Program-made: the position numbers and the translations under genes
Notes under the pieces: generated by a model
Told to the model about the DNA's origin: nothing
The model's database searches: none
What the model saw: only the letters and a program-made list of their open reading frames with translations
From: JAPLDA01 sp043783155
Lineage (GTDB): Bacteria > Bacteroidota > Bacteroidia > AKYH767-A > 2013-40CM-41-45
Assembly (NCBI GenBank): GCA_043783155.1
Contig: JAYVZS010000030.1
Location: 1-15,751 of the forward strand
DNA length: 15,751 nucleotides
Direction: 5' to 3'
Part shown: piece by piece, positions 13,818 to 15,751 of the stretch
Layout: every line of letters begins with the position of its first letter
Position numbering within the stretch: the stretch's first letter is position 1

Positions 13818-15751
13818 TTACTTCCCTTCCTTACTAGCGACTAGCGTCAGTACTGTCTCAACCGCCACCGTTTCCCCACGTTGATTCGAAACAACTACAT
13901 CCCACTCCACTACTCCTTGCGGAATCTGTCCTTCACGGTTTTCCTTTTTTGTTTTCGTCTTACATGTGAGTTTAACTCCAATCGTATCGCCAACATAAAC
14001 CGGTTGGGTGAAACGAAGATTATCCAATCCGTAATTCGCAAGCACAGGTCCCTTCTTCGGATCCACGAATAAACCTGCTGCTGCCGCAATGATAAAATAT
14101 CCATGTGCAACACGTCTTTCGAAGATGCTTCCTTCCAATGCTGTTTCATCGGTATGAGCATAAAAGAAATCGCCGCTGATACCGGCAAAATTTACAATGT
14201 CTGCTTCGGTTACTGTTCTTCTATGTGTAGTCAGTGAATCACCGACATTTATTTCTTCAAAATATTTTCTGAAAGGGTGAATAACATCTTCTTTCGTTTC
14301 TGCGCCCGGCAAATATGTATTCATGATGTGCATGAGCGTTGTTGGCGAACCCTGCAAAGCGGTACGCTGCATATAATGCTTTACACCGCGCATACCGCCC
14401 ATCTCCTCGCCTCCGCCTGCACGACCCGGACCTCCATGAACCAAATGCGGTAAAGGAGAACCATGACCTGTTGACTCGGCCGCACAATTTTTATTCACGA
14501 TCATCATCCTTCCATGCATCGACGCCGAACCCAACACCACTTCTTTCGCGAACTTATCATCTGCTGTAAACACAGAGCCAACGAGACTTCCGCGACCCAT
14601 CTTAGCAAGTTGTGCAGCTTCATCAGCTGTTTTATATGACATCACCGTATTCACAGGACCAAATGCCTCCACTTCATGCGGCTCACGTTTTTTAAACGGT
14701 TCGTTGCAATAGAGCAGCATCGACGACATGAACGCTCCGCGTTTGCTGTCTGCTCCTACTACGTCAACATTATCGAGATCGCCATACACAAGCTCACATG
14801 AGTTCATCAACTCTCTCACTTTCGCTTTCACGTCTTTCACCTGTCCTAAGTTGGCAAGCGGACCCATGCGAACACCTTCAACGGCCGGATCACCGATCAC
14901 ATTGCTTTTTAACCTGTCTTTCAACGCCGCGATTACAGCTTCGGTGAGATTCTCAGGAACAATCGTTCTTCTGATGGCAGTACATTTCTGTCCGGCCTTC
15001 ACCGTCATTTCGCGTGTCACTTCTTTGATGAAGAGTTTGAACTCTTCCGTGTCAGGAGTTGCGTCAACACCAAGGATGCTGCAGTTCAATGAATCCGCTT
15101 CCATGTTAAAGCGCACTGAGTTTTCAATGATAGCGGGATGACGCCTCAGCATTTTTCCTGTTTCAGCAGAACCTGTGAACGTGACAACATCCTGGCAGGT
15201 TACATGCTCCAATAAATTCCCCGCGCTTCCGCAGATCAGTTGCAATGCACCTTCCGGTAATATTTTTGACGCGATGATTTCGCGTGTAACCAATTCAGTA
15301 AGAAATGAAGTCGCCGTGGCGGGCTTCACAACAGCCGGAACACCAGCTAATAAATTCACAGCAATTTTTTCAAGCATTCCCCAAACCGGAAAGTTGAACG
15401 CGTTGATGTGAATCGCGACACCTTCGAGTGGAACACAAATGTGATGGCCGACAAATGTTCCGCCTTTGGAAATCACTTCCATGTTACCATCCACATAAAA
15501 AGTTTCATCAGGAAGTTCGCGTCTGCCTTTGCTTGCATACACGAACAGGTTGCCAATACCTCCGTCGATATCAATCCATGAATCGGCTTTGGTGGCTCCT
15601 GTGGCTGCACTTAGTGCATAAAATTCTTTTTTCTTTTCGTTGAGATGAAGTGCCAGTGCTTTCAGCATGCGGGCACGTTCATGAAAAGTCATCTTACGCA
15701 ATTTCGGACCGCCAACTTTACGCGCATAGTCAAGCATGCCTTTAAAATCAA
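13818..15751 (-). CDS. paaZ: Bifunctional oxepin-CoA hydrolase / aldehyde dehydrogenase PaaZ (5' end outside window)
   Basis: The frame is open to the window edge; four codons (DFKG) precede the first visible Met at 15737. By alignment to the 681-aa E. coli PaaZ about 43 residues lie before that Met, so it is not the true start. Numbered from it, residues 1-475 are the NADP-dependent aldehyde dehydrogenase with E213 (NMEADSLNC) and nucleophile C252 (KAGQKC), matching E256 and C295 of E. coli. Residues 490-639 are the MaoC-like R-specific hydratase with D523 and H528 (SGDFFYAH). The linker '430-PHLVHGGPGRAGGGEE' is conserved. The hydratase opens the oxepin-CoA ring and the dehydrogenase oxidises the resulting aldehyde to 3-oxo-5,6-dehydrosuberyl-CoA in aerobic phenylacetate degradation. 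Both active sites look intact. Other paa genes would be expected beyond the right edge. Confidence 0.93.
   Translation of the reverse strand, partial: DFKGMLDYARKVGGPKLRKMTFHERARMLKALALHLNEKKKEFYALSAATGATKADSWIDIDGGIGNLFVYASKGRRELPDETFYVDGNMEVISKGGTFVGHHICVPLEGVAIHINAFNFPVWGMLEKIAVNLLAGVPAVVKPATATSFLTELVTREIIASKILPEGALQLICGSAGNLLEHVTCQDVVTFTGSAETGKMLRRHPAIIENSVRFNMEADSLNCSILGVDATPDTEEFKLFIKEVTREMTVKAGQKCTAIRRTIVPENLTEAVIAALKDRLKSNVIGDPAVEGVRMGPLANLGQVKDVKAKVRELMNSCELVYGDLDNVDVVGADSKRGAFMSSMLLYCNEPFKKREPHEVEAFGPVNTVMSYKTADEAAQLAKMGRGSLVGSVFTADDKFAKEVVLGSASMHGRMMIVNKNCAAESTGHGSPLPHLVHGGPGRAGGGEEMGGMRGVKHYMQRTALQGSPTTLMHIMNTYLPGAETKEDVIHPFRKYFEEINVGDSLTTHRRTVTEADIVNFAGISGDFFYAHTDETALEGSIFERRVAHGYFIIAAAAGLFVDPKKGPVLANYGLDNLRFTQPVYVGDTIGVKLTCKTKTKKENREGQIPQGVVEWDVVVSNQRGETVAVETVLTLVASKEGK

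Noticed and set aside
14728..15141. 137-aa open frame on the plus strand, antisense to paaZ
   Set aside because: It is a mirror of paaZ codon bias. PaaZ is unambiguous with both active sites intact, and the antisense frame has no promoter or recognisable domain.

Overview
The window looks like chromosomal DNA from a member of the Bacteroidota, probably near the Chitinophagales/Sphingobacteriales. The grounds are protein content and expression signals. There is a modular secreted protein with SprB-type repeats, a piece resembling a type IX secretion (T9SS) sorting domain, a Bacteroidota-type FtsE, a TPR/outer-membrane beta-barrel pair and a PDDEXK-type GxxExxY protein. Start codons lack Shine-Dalgarno sequences, and several are preceded by matches to the Bacteroidota promoter (TTTG, about 19 bases, TAnnTTTG). 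No tRNA, rRNA, insertion sequence, prophage or CRISPR array is recognisable.

Layout. (1) 1-2461, minus strand: a modular secreted surface protein, then a GxxExxY gene. The GxxExxY gene lies among short inverted 'CTCTGCG' type repeats and seems to lack an internal segment. (2) 2462-3023: an AT-rich gap with a nested inverted repeat and a good promoter for the next gene. (3) 3024-4706, plus strand: a GT-C fold (GT39/ArnT-like) membrane glycosyltransferase standing alone. (4) 4752-6750, minus strand: a probable operon of a 67-aa protein, a DUF2007-like two-helix membrane protein, ftsE, and an overlapping small ORF that reads as an orphan T9SS sorting domain. (5) 6751-7198: a gap holding a terminator, an overlapping promoter and a small coding-like stretch with no start codon. 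(6) 7199-12117, plus strand: a 1027-aa periplasmic TPR protein followed by an outer-membrane beta-barrel protein, probably one unit. (7) 12276-15751, minus strand: paaZ (5' end beyond the window), a 150-aa protein of unknown function and a crotonase-family enzyme. This points to aerobic phenylacetate degradation.

How the genes may work together: PaaZ and the crotonase fit CoA-thioester catabolism of aromatic acids. FtsE would act in division or envelope control but its partner FtsX is not here. The TPR/barrel pair resembles a conserved Bacteroidota outer-membrane module often labelled as a TonB-system component.

I found no convincing new multi-gene system. The items most worth a second look are the orphan sorting-domain ORF fused by overlap to ftsE, the start-less small ORF with its own terminator at 6801-7006, terminators that overlap the promoter or leader of the next gene, and an AACTAA-type leader found directly before three minus-strand start codons.
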